64,000 nucleotides of DNA from an uncultured Erysipelotrichaceae bacterium (lineage in GTDB: Bacteria > Bacillota_I > Bacilli_A > Erysipelotrichales > Erysipelotrichaceae): positions 1 to 64,000 of the forward strand of contig CADBEA010000005.1 in NCBI GenBank assembly GCA_902793635.1, read 5' to 3'. This document shows, piece by piece, positions 52,572 through 62,088 of this stretch. How positions within the stretch are numbered: the stretch's first letter is position 1; the number at the start of each line of letters is the position of its first letter. The translations under genes were made by a program, and so were the position numbers. The notes below the pieces were generated by a model, which saw nothing but the letters and a program-made list of their open reading frames with translations, was not told where the DNA came from and ran no database searches.

Positions 52572-53753
52572 TCATTGCCACGGGAATGATAATTGGGAAG
52601 AATCGGCCGGCGGGTTTTTCAAAAGCTCCTCGATCCAGGGACCGTAGTTTTTATCCCATAGCACAGACTGCATAAGAGCGTAATCCGGATGTGACAGGAA
52701 GGTATCCGCATCCTTACCCAGTTCGCCGCGTCCATAGGAGGCAAAGAACTGTTGTATCAGGCTGAGGACTCTTTCTGTTTCTTCCTCAGAAAGTTTCTTT
52801 TCCCGACACAGGTTTGCAAAGGTGGAGAGGAAAGCGGCTGACTGTTTTTCAATCAGTTCCATGGCTTTTTCATAGACACCCGGCGCGCCGTACGTCTGCA
52901 GATCGATTTCTTCAGTATGATAACTGACGCCGTTTTCGTCCATCCGGAGCAGTCCGAACGTATGGGCGGACTGGATCGGCATGCCGTTCAGTATTTCATA
53001 CATGCCGTCTTTCTGCCATAGGGCCTGATTGTGCTGGTGGCCGCTCATGCACAGTTGCACACCATACTCTCTGAGCATCTCTGAAAGACCTTCATTGCTG
53101 ATCAGATAACTGCTGTACATGGGGGATACTTCGCCGCAGAGCACATTATGATGGGAAAGAAACAGGATGCGGCTTCCGGCTGTTTTCGCCTGATCCAGCT
53201 GCTGTCGGAGCCACTGCATGGTTTCCGGAGAAAAATAACCGGAAGAATCGCCGGGATGCGAATCGTCCATGGCCAGGACAGTGACACCGTGACTGTCAGT
53301 CATATATGAGCAGGAAGCAGGATCTTTTTCCCGCATGTTCAGCAGAGGCAGGATGTAAGTCTTCCAGGCATTGATGCTGTGGGCCGCCTGGCCAAAGTCG
53401 TGATTGCCGGTCGTGACGATGACTTCAATACCGGCGTCCCTGACTTTCCGCAGCTTTGCGGCAAGGTCCTTGACATCTTCCTCCTTGCCGTTGTTTGTCA
53501 GATCGCCGGTCAGTATGAAAGCGTCCGGTTTCATGGCGATGACCTGATCAATCAGCGCGTCGGTGACTTCCTGCACCAGCGGTTCAAGCGCGACGATGCT
53601 GTTGAATTCGGAAGGGGAAACCGTATAGTGAAGATCGCTGATCACCACCGTGGTAAAATCAGGTGCTTCACAGGCTGTTTTCTCCGTGCTGAAAGGTTTT
53701 GCTGCGCATGCGGCAAAGAACAGTGACAGCAAGATGATCCACAATCTCTTCAT
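52572..53753 (-). CDS. Calcineurin-like metallophosphoesterase, lipoprotein
   Basis: 393 aa. Signal MKRLWIILLSLFFAAC gives lipobox FAAC with Cys at 16. Metallophosphoesterase motifs are all present: VISDLHYT, ILTGDLTNNGKEED, VTTGNHDFGQ, LFLSHHNVL and MSGHQHN. A C-terminal helical region of about 110 residues is extra. An extracellular phosphodiesterase or phosphatase; nucleic acid and wall teichoic acid are possible substrates. AAGAGA before the start. Confidence 0.88.
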   Translation of the reverse strand: MKRLWIILLSLFFAACAAKPFSTEKTACEAPDFTTVVISDLHYTVSPSEFNSIVALEPLVQEVTDALIDQVIAMKPDAFILTGDLTNNGKEEDVKDLAAKLRKVRDAGIEVIVTTGNHDFGQAAHSINAWKTYILPLLNMREKDPASCSYMTDSHGVTVLAMDDSHPGDSSGYFSPETMQWLRQQLDQAKTAGSRILFLSHHNVLCGEVSPMYSSYLISNEGLSEMLREYGVQLCMSGHQHNQALWQKDGMYEILNGMPIQSAHTFGLLRMDENGVSYHTEEIDLQTYGAPGVYEKAMELIEKQSAAFLSTFANLCREKKLSEEETERVLSLIQQFFASYGRGELGKDADTFLSHPDYALMQSVLWDKNYGPWIEELLKNPPADSSQLSFPWQ

Positions 53754-53819
53754 ATATGCATTTTAATCAAATTGAAACGCTGGTGCCATGATTTCACATT
53801 CGGATAGGGGTATGAACAA

Positions 53820-53852
53820 ACCCGCAGAACGGATATTCCGATCTGCGGGTCA
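53820..53852 (-). terminator. Terminator of the flavodiiron fusion gene
   Basis: ACCCGCAGA/TCTGCGGGT with an inner CGGA/TCCG stem and TTTGTT on the minus strand. Confidence 0.75.
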
Positions 53853-53905
53853 TTTCATCTGATGGATCATTGCATGTTTCGATCAGATCCATGGATGTCT
53901 GGCAT

Positions 53906-56422
53906 TTACAGTTTGATCACGTCACTGAATTTCGCGTGCTCCCTGACTTTTACCGTAAGTTCAGCCAGCCGGGAAGTATCACCGATCAGGATGACGCCGA
54001 CCAGACGGTTCTTGTCGAACGTGTATTTTTCATACTGGCCGCGTCGCAGATCGGTTGTATCAACGGTCTTGTAGAGTTTCGCGGGATCACTGCCGTTGTC
54101 GCCGATGGCGAAGAGGGAAGTGTTCATACCATTGAAGGAAAGCGCTCCGTCGACCGTTTCATACGTGACGTCGTCACCGGCCGCGTTCGCACCGGCTGTT
54201 TTACCCTGTTCGACGGACTGGCTCCAGAGAGCGTAGTTGATACCGTTGTACTCGGCACAGTCACCGGCTGCGAAGATGTCCGGCACGCTGGTTTCCATGT
54301 GGTCATTGACGATGATGGAGCGGCCAATGCTGAGACCGGCTGCCTGCGCTGCCGCAAGGTTGCCGCGCACGCCGGTGGAGACGATCACCAGTTCCGCCGG
54401 TATAAGCGTTCCGTCCGCCAGGAGGACACCGTCTTCGTTGATTTCCGAAGTATTCGCCGCTGTGTAGACTTTGACACCGCATTTCTCAGTCAGAGTTTTG
54501 ATCATTTCCGAAGCGGTCGGATTGAGCTGTCTGGCCATCAGGGCAGGGGCTCCTTCAATGACCGTGACGTCGATCTTAGCCCGGCGCAGTGCCCATGCAG
54601 CTTCCAGACCAAGTACACCGCCGCCGATGACAGCTGCTGTTTTGATGTTCGGAACCATTCCCTTTACCTTGGCCGCATCCTCGATCGTACGGATGGAAAC
54701 GACCTTGTTGAGATCATGTCCCTTGAAAGGCGGTACGAAACAATATGCGCCAAGCGCGTAAACCAGTTTGTCATACCGGAAGGTTTCACCGCCGGCTGAG
54801 ACGATCTTCGCATCCGGATCAATGGATTCAACTTTGATATTCCTGACGAAACGGATGTCGTTATCCGTAAACCATTCCGGTTTTTCGACGGCCATCTGAT
54901 CATCCGAGAAATCGGCGAGCAGTGCCTTTGTCAGCATCGGACGGTTATACGGCAGATGGTTTTCTTCGGAAAGAATCGTGATCTTGCCTGTTTTGTCACG
55001 TTCACGGATCGCCCTCGCTGCTTCAAGACCGGCAATGCCGCCGCCTAAAACGAGATACTGACGGTCGGTATTGTTCTGATAACCGGTGCCGGTATCGTCG
55101 GCCGGAACGAAATTCTCAGGACCGACACCGCAGACCGGACACTCCTCGACAGAAGCATCGAAGACAGCACCGCAGACCAGACACTTGACCTTCTGACTGG
55201 CTCCTTTGGCTGCCGGTTTCGGTTCCTTCTGCAGCAATACACAGCCGAAGTTGTAACCGAAGTCGTAGGCATCAGTCAGCTGGGTTTCATCCGGCTTGAA
55301 ACGTACCCGGAAACCGTCAAGGACTTTCAGGCGTACCTGCTTCAGTCTTTCGATGATGTGCGGAACACCTTCACCGGACCAGCCGTAACTGCCGAACGCA
55401 GAGGCCAGTCTTCCTTTGTAAACCGGCGGATACATGGCAAGGGTCAGATTGTAAACCGGCTCGAGTGCTTCACCGAGGATGGTAGGGGTACCGAACAGGT
55501 AGCCGTCCGCGGCCGCCATGTCTGCGGCAAGGCCTCTCTTGTCATCGAAGACAAGATCATAGCGGTGCACTTCCGCACCGGCATCCTCGACACCCTTCGC
55601 GATGACTTCGGAAAGCTGCTTCGTGTAGCCATAGGCACTGACGTACGGCATGACGACGAGTTTCTTCGCTTTCGGCGCTGGTGCTTTGCACCAGTCCCTG
55701 TACCAGCCGAAGATCTGATCGAAATGGGAATCCAGAACCGGACCATGACCGCAGCAGATGTGCTCGATCTCCAGATCCCTGATCCGCTCAAGAGCGTTGT
55801 ACATATACGGATATGCGAATGGTCCGATGATGCAGTCAAAGTAATACTTCGTCGCTTCCGCATAGCCTGCTTCATCCGTGACTGAAGATCTCACGATGCC
55901 TTCCGCTGCGTAATGCGAGCCGAAGGAGTCACAGGTGAACAGTGTTTTACACTCCGGTACATAGGTATACATCGTATCCGGCCAGTGCAGATTGGGAAGA
56001 ACCATGAATTCCAATGTTTTGTCACCCAGTGACAGGGTCATTCCGTCACTGACGGTGATGCTGTTGAAATCGGTGTTGATGATGTGTTTGAGGAACTGGA
56101 TCGCCGTTCCGGTCGCGACAATTGTGATATGCGGATTCAGATCGAGAAGTTTCTCGATCGAACCGGCATGATCCGGTTCCGTGTGATCCATGATCAGATA
56201 ATCGATCTCTGATACGGATGCCACGGATTCGATGTACCCGACCATCTCGTCAAAAAAGGCCAGTTTGGCAGTTTCGAACAGGGCTGTTTTTTCACTGCCT
56301 TCGAGAAGATAGGAATTATAGGAGGTTCCGTATTTGGTCTCCATAATGATGTCGAAAACCCGCAGTTCAGGGTCGAGAACTCCGGTCCAGAAAAGATCCT
56401 GCTTAATTTTGAACGCTTTCAT
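53906..56422 (-). CDS. Flavodiiron protein - flavodoxin - rubredoxin - NADH oxidoreductase fusion
   Basis: 838 aa from ATG 56422, AAGGAGTGATA upstream. Residues 1-250 are an MBL-type diiron oxidase with the full ligand set HTEPDH (80-85), His145, Asp164 and His225. Residues 253-395 are a flavodoxin FMN domain. About 417-445 form a rubredoxin (CLVCGAVF, CPVCGVGPENF). About 455-838 form an FAD/NADH pyridine-nucleotide-disulfide oxidoreductase (YLVLGGGIAGLEAARAI, EENHLPYNRPMLTKALL, FAAGDCAEYNG). The whole NADH-to-O2 (or NO) reductase chain is in one chain, a scavenger for anaerobes. Unlike E. coli, no separate NorW or rubredoxin gene is needed. Confidence 0.93.
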   Translation of the reverse strand: MKAFKIKQDLFWTGVLDPELRVFDIIMETKYGTSYNSYLLEGSEKTALFETAKLAFFDEMVGYIESVASVSEIDYLIMDHTEPDHAGSIEKLLDLNPHITIVATGTAIQFLKHIINTDFNSITVSDGMTLSLGDKTLEFMVLPNLHWPDTMYTYVPECKTLFTCDSFGSHYAAEGIVRSSVTDEAGYAEATKYYFDCIIGPFAYPYMYNALERIRDLEIEHICCGHGPVLDSHFDQIFGWYRDWCKAPAPKAKKLVVMPYVSAYGYTKQLSEVIAKGVEDAGAEVHRYDLVFDDKRGLAADMAAADGYLFGTPTILGEALEPVYNLTLAMYPPVYKGRLASAFGSYGWSGEGVPHIIERLKQVRLKVLDGFRVRFKPDETQLTDAYDFGYNFGCVLLQKEPKPAAKGASQKVKCLVCGAVFDASVEECPVCGVGPENFVPADDTGTGYQNNTDRQYLVLGGGIAGLEAARAIRERDKTGKITILSEENHLPYNRPMLTKALLADFSDDQMAVEKPEWFTDNDIRFVRNIKVESIDPDAKIVSAGGETFRYDKLVYALGAYCFVPPFKGHDLNKVVSIRTIEDAAKVKGMVPNIKTAAVIGGGVLGLEAAWALRRAKIDVTVIEGAPALMARQLNPTASEMIKTLTEKCGVKVYTAANTSEINEDGVLLADGTLIPAELVIVSTGVRGNLAAAQAAGLSIGRSIIVNDHMETSVPDIFAAGDCAEYNGINYALWSQSVEQGKTAGANAAGDDVTYETVDGALSFNGMNTSLFAIGDNGSDPAKLYKTVDTTDLRRGQYEKYTFDKNRLVGVILIGDTSRLAELTVKVREHAKFSDVIKL

Positions 56423-56569
56423 TATCACTCCTTCTAAAGTAATGATTTTTCCGTTTTACTGACTAACTTCACAATACCATAGAAGGGCGGAAAAGGGAAA
56501 GAACTGGAACATGCATGCAGTAGTACTGCCGGCTTTGTTGAACAGACGGCGGAGTTATTCTGTATCAGA

Positions 56570-56604
56570 GAAAAAAGACCGCGGCAGTTTTCCGCCGCGG
56601 TTTT
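56570..56604 (-). terminator. Terminator of the disrupted membrane-protein gene
   Basis: CCGCGGC/GCCGCGG with an 8-base loop, T run (TCTTTTTTC) on the minus strand. It sits directly after the stop at 56624. Confidence 0.88.
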
Positions 56605-56623
56605 GCTGTGAATGCCGTTGTTT

Positions 56624-57109
56624 CTATCCGTTCGTTTCCACTGTAAATCTGACTTCCGTATCCTTCAGAATCATCAGTCTCAGTTTGCGTAAACGAATGT
56701 GAGGCTTCTCAGAAATCCAGATATTAGCCGCTTCCCATACAGCAAAGGAACCGATGATGGAAAGCACCTCGACACTGACACTTTCCGTCTGCCGGGCGGC
56801 GAGCAGCCAGCCAGCGATAAAAGCGATTCCGATCATAAACAGTCTGATCTGTCTGAGCGTGCTGATATGGTGTTCTCTGGTTTGAAAGTCTATTTCATGC
56901 TGCATGTAAGAACGGATGTTTTCGCGGATCCGGTCTTCATTGACAGGTTTGTCACTGATGACGTGAATAAAGAACTTTTCAGTGCGTTCTTATTCCTGAT
57001 ACCTGCGAATGATAAAGGAAACCACATCGTCGGAATGCAGGGAACAGTCCGGGTCAAGCGGATTATATAGATCGTTTTCTTCATGGATTTTAATACTGAT
57101 TTCAAACAT
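56624..57109 (-). pseudogene. Small membrane protein gene broken by one in-frame TAA
   Basis: The ATG at 57109 (GAGAGGTACAGAGAC upstream) opens MFEISIKIHEENDLYNPLDP and runs 39 codons to a TAA at 56990-56992. The same frame then continues uninterrupted: ERTEKFFIHVISDKPVNEDR, then two hydrophobic helices (LFMIGIAFIAGWLLA; VLSIIGSFAVWEAANIWI) to the stop at 56624, followed by a clean terminator. The protein family (soluble N-terminus, two C-terminal helices) is familiar from Firmicutes but unnamed. A single-base change is enough to explain it, so it is a fresh pseudogene, a readthrough gene or a base-call error. Confidence 0.75.
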
Positions 57110-57352
57110 GTCTCTGTACCTCTCTGACATCGCAGTGATTTTTATTGCCAAGATCATCTTCTGACTGATCAGCTGTTGATTTCAGGGGTCAGCTGTTTTA
57201 TGCTTTCGCCCTCCCTGTATTTCCATAAAAGTATTATACTGCATGGAATAGATGCCTGTTTTCTATATGCGCAGGCCGGAGGATTTCCGGACTTCATTGG
57301 TGAAAAAACCGATAATTGTATAGAATGAAAGGGAAGAAAAGAGGAAATCATA

Positions 57353-58309
57353 ATGGAAGAAAGAAAATGGCCAGGTCCGAAAGGAATGATTCCGGAACCG
57401 GACAGAAACGCGGCGGATGCCAAAATGCACAACAGAAGATATCTGGATGAGCTGCTTGTCGAAATGAGAGTCATCGATGCCTTTGTACCGGATCTGACAC
57501 TGAAACTTTTTAATGAAACGTTCGCTTCGCCGATCATGATGCCGGCTTTCTCACATCTGAACAAGGTTGGTATTACCGGCCGGACACCGATGCAGGAATA
57601 TGCCGCGGCCGCGAAGGATCTGAATCTTGTCAACTGGGTCGGTATGGAATCGGATGATGAATACGCGTCCATTGCCAGTGAAGGAGCGAGAACTGTGCGT
57701 ATCATCAAACCGTTTATGGATCATGATGAAATCCTGAAACAGATTGCTTTCGCAAAAGAGCACAATGCCATCGCTGTCGGTGTGGACATTGATCATGTCT
57801 TTGGGAAAAACGGAAAATACGATGTGGTCGACGGCATTCCGCTTGGTCCGGTTACCCTGGACGATCTGACTTCCTATGTCAAAGCGGCAGGCAGCACTCC
57901 GTTTGTCGCAAAAGGAGTTTTATCCGTTCAGGATGCCCGCAAATGCGAACAGGCAGGATGCGCCGGCATCTTTGTCAGCCATCATCACGGCCGGCTTCCT
58001 TTCGGCATTCCGCCGGTCATGGCACTGCAGGAAATCCGCAGGGCCATGCCGCAAACCGCTATGAAGATCTTTGTGGACTGTTCAATTGAAACCGGTTATG
58101 ATGCGTTCAAAGCGCTGGCTCTTGGCGCCGATGCCGTATCGGTCGGCCGCGGCATTCTTCCCGGGCTTCTGAAAGAAGGAAAAGAAGGCGTCTTAAAGAA
58201 AGTGAACAGAATGAATGAAGAACTGTCGGAAATGATGGGCTACACGGGCATCAGAGACCTCAGTCAGATGGATTCTTCTGTCATTGTTCACCACGGCCGG
58301 CATTTATAA
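57353..58309 (+). CDS. FMN-dependent alpha-hydroxy-acid oxidase/dehydrogenase
   Basis: 318 aa TIM barrel of the lactate-oxidase family. ASPIMMPAFSHLNKV (FMN/N5 face), PFVAKGVLSVQDARKCEQAG, GIFVSHHHGRLPFG (catalytic His-Arg region), VDCSIETGYDAFKALALGA and DAVSVGRGILPG (phosphate site). It is short compared with standard family members (350-390 aa), lacking the N-terminal tail. Oxidises an L-hydroxy acid such as lactate. Divergent from the broken gene and ended by a terminator. Confidence 0.85.
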   Translation: MEERKWPGPKGMIPEPDRNAADAKMHNRRYLDELLVEMRVIDAFVPDLTLKLFNETFASPIMMPAFSHLNKVGITGRTPMQEYAAAAKDLNLVNWVGMESDDEYASIASEGARTVRIIKPFMDHDEILKQIAFAKEHNAIAVGVDIDHVFGKNGKYDVVDGIPLGPVTLDDLTSYVKAAGSTPFVAKGVLSVQDARKCEQAGCAGIFVSHHHGRLPFGIPPVMALQEIRRAMPQTAMKIFVDCSIETGYDAFKALALGADAVSVGRGILPGLLKEGKEGVLKKVNRMNEELSEMMGYTGIRDLSQMDSSVIVHHGRHL

Positions 58310-58349
58310 GAGGATCACGTACTTTTTTCAAAGAATCAGAACGGTATGG

Positions 58350-58377
58350 AAAAGGCTGTCAGATGTGACAGCCTTTT
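58350..58377. terminator. Bidirectional terminator
   Basis: AAAAGGCTGTC/GACAGCCTTTT with a 6-base loop between the oxidase and SUFU-domain genes. Confidence 0.9.
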
Positions 58378-58409
58378 GACTGAACTAGGTACTTCCTGGG
58401 GGAAACTGA

Positions 58410-59108
58410 TTATTGCCGGAAGGCGTTTTTCCTGTGGATGTCGAGTATTCTGTACTGGATTTTCTGTTCTGCCAGTTTTTCGAACAGCGTGTCCGCGTCG
58501 TTCTCGATTTTGAACTGCAGTTCTTCTGGATAAAGCGGAATGATCTCGTAGAAGTTGATGACTTTTCCGGATGACATGATCAGTCGGACGTCACCGTCTC
58601 TGTTTTCGGCGAATTTCAGCACGACGCTGTTGAATCCTGTATTTGAAGCGTATGCGGAACCTTCTTCATCAGACTGCAGGGTATGTCCGTAACAGAGCCA
58701 TGTATCGTTCCAGACCGGCAGCCGGGCTGTGTCTTTCAGAACCTGGATCGGCCAGTAGTCCGTCTCGTCGCTGCTGTTAAGATTCCAGTCAGCCGGCAGA
58801 TAGATCACATACTCGGCATAATCGAGCTGATACTTCTGCCACTGTTCGGGAATACTCATTTTATAGGCGCCGGCTCCCATCGTGACCAGTTTGTAATATG
58901 GATCATCTTCCGTCGGGTCCACGATACAGACATCAAGATGCACATCCGGGGATGCGATTTCGTGAAAAACATTCTGATAATTTCCGAACATGTCACAGAT
59001 AAAACTGTCCAGTTCGTTTATCTCAGATTCATCGTACAGATAGGGCGGCAGGTTCTCTGTTATTTCAGTTTGCTTTTTATCTTTTTTCAGCCAGTCAAAT
59101 AATCCCAT
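58410..59108 (-). CDS. Suppressor-of-fused (SUFU) domain protein
   Basis: 232 aa from ATG 59108 (GTGAGGAACCAT upstream; the frame opens to 59231). N-terminal MGLFDWLKKDKK tag precedes a SUFU-like domain: HLDVCIVDPTEDDPYYKLVT, MGAGAYKMSIPEQW, YVIYLPADWNLNSS and NFYEIIPLYPEELQF. Bacterial SUFU-domain proteins often occur as immunity-type proteins in polymorphic toxin loci; no toxin gene is seen here. Function unknown. Confidence 0.85.
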   Translation of the reverse strand: MGLFDWLKKDKKQTEITENLPPYLYDESEINELDSFICDMFGNYQNVFHEIASPDVHLDVCIVDPTEDDPYYKLVTMGAGAYKMSIPEQWQKYQLDYAEYVIYLPADWNLNSSDETDYWPIQVLKDTARLPVWNDTWLCYGHTLQSDEEGSAYASNTGFNSVVLKFAENRDGDVRLIMSSGKVINFYEIIPLYPEELQFKIENDADTLFEKLAEQKIQYRILDIHRKNAFRQ

Positions 59109-59286
59109 ATGGTTCCTCACAGACGACGTTCTGCTGAAACTGATTGTCAGCAGTTCTCTGCCATCATTATACTGTCTGAATGAACAGAAAGACATTGATC
59201 CGTAATGACATTCAGGAAGCGGGAACTTCAATCAACGGAATGATTCCGACGTTCTTTCTGCTATGATGGTTAAAAGGAGGCGTCTT

Positions 59287-60153
59287 ATGGATCTGAGAGT
59301 GTTGAGTTTCTTTCTGGCCGTTGCCCGGGAAGAGAGTTTTTCAAAAGCAGCTGCCGCCATTCACGTTTCCCAGCCGACTCTGTCCAGACAGATCGCTGAA
59401 CTTGAAGCGGAACTCGGCAAACAGCTGTTTGTCCGCGGAACAAGAACGCTGAGTCTGACCGCGGAAGGGCAGTTTTTAAAGAAGCGGGCGCAGGAACTGC
59501 TTTCCCTTGCCGAAAAGACAGAAACAGAGATCCGCGGCGACATGGATGAAATCAGCGGCAATATCTATATCGGCGCCGGTGAAACGTACGGCATTCATAC
59601 GATTACCCAGGCATTCAGAAATCTGCAGGAAACCTATCCGGATATCTATCTCCATTTCAGCAGCGGTGACGGCCGCGATCTTGCCTATCAGCTGGACAAC
59701 GGCCTGATCGACATGGCGGTCGTTTTCGGTGACTTTGATCATTCCCGTTATGAAAGCATCGAGCTTCCGTTCCGCGACAGGATGGGTATCTATCTGCGTA
59801 AAGACGATGCGCTGGCCAAAAGAAAACAGATCTTTCCAGAGAAAGATCTGATTGACAAACCAATTATCGTCAACCGGGAAAGCAGCGGTGATCTGATTCC
59901 CGGCATTCGTCTGCATCGGTTCCGTATTATCGGTACCTATAACCTGCTGTACAACGCTTCACTTATGGCAGAGGACGGTCTGGGTTATGTGGTCGGTCTG
60001 GAACACATTATTCATACTGAAGGCACGGGTCTGGTTTTTATCCCGTTTGCGCCGGAGTATAGACTGAAGATGCATCTGATCTACAAGAAATTCCAGGTCA
60101 TGCAGAGACATGTCATCCTGCTGATCGATGAAATCAGGAAGATAGCTGATTAA
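59287..60153 (+). CDS. LysR-family transcriptional regulator
   Basis: 288 aa from ATG 59287 with AAAAGGAGGCGTCTT upstream. Winged HTH: DLRVLSFFLAVAREESFSKA, AAAIHVSQPTLSRQIAELEA, LFVRG; effector domain from about residue 90 (NIYIGAGETYGIHTI). Convergent with the MFS gene, whose stop is only 10 bases away; regulation of that exporter is plausible but not shown. The target operator is not identified. Confidence 0.9.
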   Translation: MDLRVLSFFLAVAREESFSKAAAAIHVSQPTLSRQIAELEAELGKQLFVRGTRTLSLTAEGQFLKKRAQELLSLAEKTETEIRGDMDEISGNIYIGAGETYGIHTITQAFRNLQETYPDIYLHFSSGDGRDLAYQLDNGLIDMAVVFGDFDHSRYESIELPFRDRMGIYLRKDDALAKRKQIFPEKDLIDKPIIVNRESSGDLIPGIRLHRFRIIGTYNLLYNASLMAEDGLGYVVGLEHIIHTEGTGLVFIPFAPEYRLKMHLIYKKFQVMQRHVILLIDEIRKIAD

Positions 60154-60163
60154 GCTGTCTTTT

Positions 60164-61300
60164 TTATTCGCCGATGGCAAATCCGACAGCGGCAAGAAGC
60201 ACATACAGCATACCGCAGATCATAAACTGTGAATTAAGTGATGATGTAAACAGGGAGAGTAAGGTTCCGGCATAAGGAGCGATAAAGGCGCCAAGACCCT
60301 GGAAGACGAGAATCACGGTCGTGCCGGCGGCACCGAACGAAGCGAACTTCGTGGAGACTCTTTCCTGCAGGAACGGTACAAAGGCAAGATAGCCGAAGCC
60401 AAGCAGAAACGCGGCAGCCATCATCGGTAAAGCCGTGCCGGATGCGTAGGCCAGGATAAAGCCGGCGGTGCAGATCAGGTAGAAGACCGGTAGACTGAGA
60501 CGCTTCAGGCTGCTTTTCATATTGCCGTAAACGAAACCGGCAAGCAGAGAACCGGCGGAAATGCACATGACAAGCAGGGAACCGATGGAAGAACCGCCGA
60601 TTTCCTTCAGAGTCGCAAGACTTGAGCACTTGACGACGAAGACCGTTGCCAGCGCTACCGAAACAAATGTCAGAAGACCCAGGGCAATCAGTCTGAACCA
60701 TTCCGAACCGCTGTGTGTTTCATTGCTGCCGGCGGTGTTTGTGCGGATGGATCCGACATGAGGAATAAAGAACAGGACAGCGAAGAATACCAGGAAACCA
60801 AACAGGTAAACCAGGAAAGACGCATGCCAGCTGATGGCCAGCAGACGGCCGCCGATAAACGCGGTGACCAGGGAGGCCAGACCGCCGGCACTGCCCTGCA
60901 GACCGATCATGGAAGAACGCTCGTCGCCGGTAAAGAAGAAGATGATCAGAATCAGCATCGCCGAAGTAATCAGACCGCAGCCGAAGCCGAAGACGCCTCT
61001 GGCCAGCAGAATCAGCCAGATATTATTCAGGATCACCGGGACGGTGCCGAAGATGCCGGCAATCAGAGAACCGAGCAGAACGATTTTTTTATAGCCGATG
61101 GCAGAAGCGATTCTGGATGAAAACAGAACCGCAAGCATGGAAAACAGGGAAGGAATCGTTGTGACCAGTTCGATCAGTGAAAGAGGAATTTCTGGCATAT
61201 CCGCAGCCATGGCAGGAATATTGCCGGCAATCGCATTGAGGGAAGCGGTCACAAAGCAGCAGGACAGGATCGCGAGTTTCAGCACCAGGTTGTTTTTCAT
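60164..61300 (-). CDS. MFS transporter
   Basis: 378 aa from ATG 61300 (AAGGAAGGTATGA upstream; a second ATG two codons earlier is too close). Twelve hydrophobic segments; motif A-like SRIASAIGYKKIVLLGSLIAG between helices 2 and 3, and repeat LAGFVYGNMKSSLKRLSLPVF in the second half. Single-component exporter or uptake system, substrate unknown. Divergent to TetR with a 180-base spacer. Confidence 0.88.
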   Translation of the reverse strand: MKNNLVLKLAILSCCFVTASLNAIAGNIPAMAADMPEIPLSLIELVTTIPSLFSMLAVLFSSRIASAIGYKKIVLLGSLIAGIFGTVPVILNNIWLILLARGVFGFGCGLITSAMLILIIFFFTGDERSSMIGLQGSAGGLASLVTAFIGGRLLAISWHASFLVYLFGFLVFFAVLFFIPHVGSIRTNTAGSNETHSGSEWFRLIALGLLTFVSVALATVFVVKCSSLATLKEIGGSSIGSLLVMCISAGSLLAGFVYGNMKSSLKRLSLPVFYLICTAGFILAYASGTALPMMAAAFLLGFGYLAFVPFLQERVSTKFASFGAAGTTVILVFQGLGAFIAPYAGTLLSLFTSSLNSQFMICGMLYVLLAAVGFAIGE

Positions 61301-61397
61301 ATTCATACCTTCCTTACAGGCAAAGTATAAAAGGGATTCAATGATATTTGAAATATTAATAAAGTATATTGATATATCCACAAAATGAATACATATA

Positions 61398-61452
61398 GAA
61401 AAAGAGAAAACGGATCACTGAAGACCGGTTCAGCCATGCAAGAGATCCGTTT
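61398..61452 (-). terminator. Terminator of the TetR gene
   Basis: AAACGGATC/GATCCGTTT with a long loop, T-rich exit on the minus strand. Confidence 0.65.
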
Positions 61453-61480
61453 CAACTGTCAGACAATGTCTGGAAATCAT

Positions 61481-62026
61481 TCATTGAAAAGGAGTCGTGC
61501 TGAGAAAGAAACCGGAAATATCTTCCGGTGAATACTCCGGGTGATTCATCCACCAGCGCACCGTTTCCGCGAAGTCACATACCATATGGTTCAGCAGATA
61601 ATCTTTCGGAATATCCGTTTTTTTCTTTTTAAGCTCGCCGGCGAAGATCTTGGAGAGATATTCCTTGAAGTACTGCATGAACATTTCACCGCTTTCACAG
61701 GACAGGATCCGGCTGATATAACGGCTGCTGTCCTGCAGGTGATACAGAATATGCGTGAGTTCCGCAGACAGATCATTGCGCCGGGATGAAAAATCGTGGG
61801 TGTTCTCTTTTGTCAGTTTTTCAGCAAAGACATGCTCGAAGATTTCCGTGCATAGGGCTTTGAGCAATTCGTCTTTTGTTTCGAAGTGGGAATAGAAAGT
61901 GCTTCTTCCGATATCCGCTTCATCGATGATATCCTGCACTGTGATATTGGAATAGGTCTTTTCTTCCAGCAGGTGCGTGAAGGCGTCAAATACCGCCTGT
62001 CTTGTTTTTTTCTGTCTTCTGTCCAT
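61481..62026 (-). CDS. TetR-family regulator next to the P1B ATPase
   Basis: 181 aa: RQAVFDAFTHLLEEKTYSNI, TVQDIIDEADIGRSTFYSHF and ETKDELLKALCTEIF are a textbook TetR HTH. A C-terminal TetR_C_33-like domain follows (HILYHLQDSSRYISRILSC). It is divergent from the ATPase gene and two GTTC/GAAC palindromes lie between them, so it likely represses the ATPase and itself. Confidence 0.9.
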   Translation of the reverse strand: MDRRQKKTRQAVFDAFTHLLEEKTYSNITVQDIIDEADIGRSTFYSHFETKDELLKALCTEIFEHVFAEKLTKENTHDFSSRRNDLSAELTHILYHLQDSSRYISRILSCESGEMFMQYFKEYLSKIFAGELKKKKTDIPKDYLLNHMVCDFAETVRWWMNHPEYSPEDISGFFLSTTPFQ

Positions 62027-62055
62027 GGCTGTCTCCTGTACATTTTTCCGAAAAT

Positions 62056-62073
62056 GTTCAGTAACGAACGTTC
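62056..62073. promoter_or_regulatory. Candidate TetR operator next to the TetR start
   Basis: GTTCAGTAACGAAC (62056-62069) and the overlapping palindrome GAACGTTC (62066-62073). It shares the GTTC/GAAC half-site with the 62124 palindrome and lies within 50 bases of the TetR start. Confidence 0.45.
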
Positions 62074-62088
62074 CGGCTGATCTGCTTA

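Noticed and set aside
56890-57105. 71-aa ORF 'MKSVLKSMKKTIYIIRL...' as a separate gene
   Set aside because: It is an alternative frame across the broken membrane-protein gene; the disrupted frame has the ribosome site and better residues.
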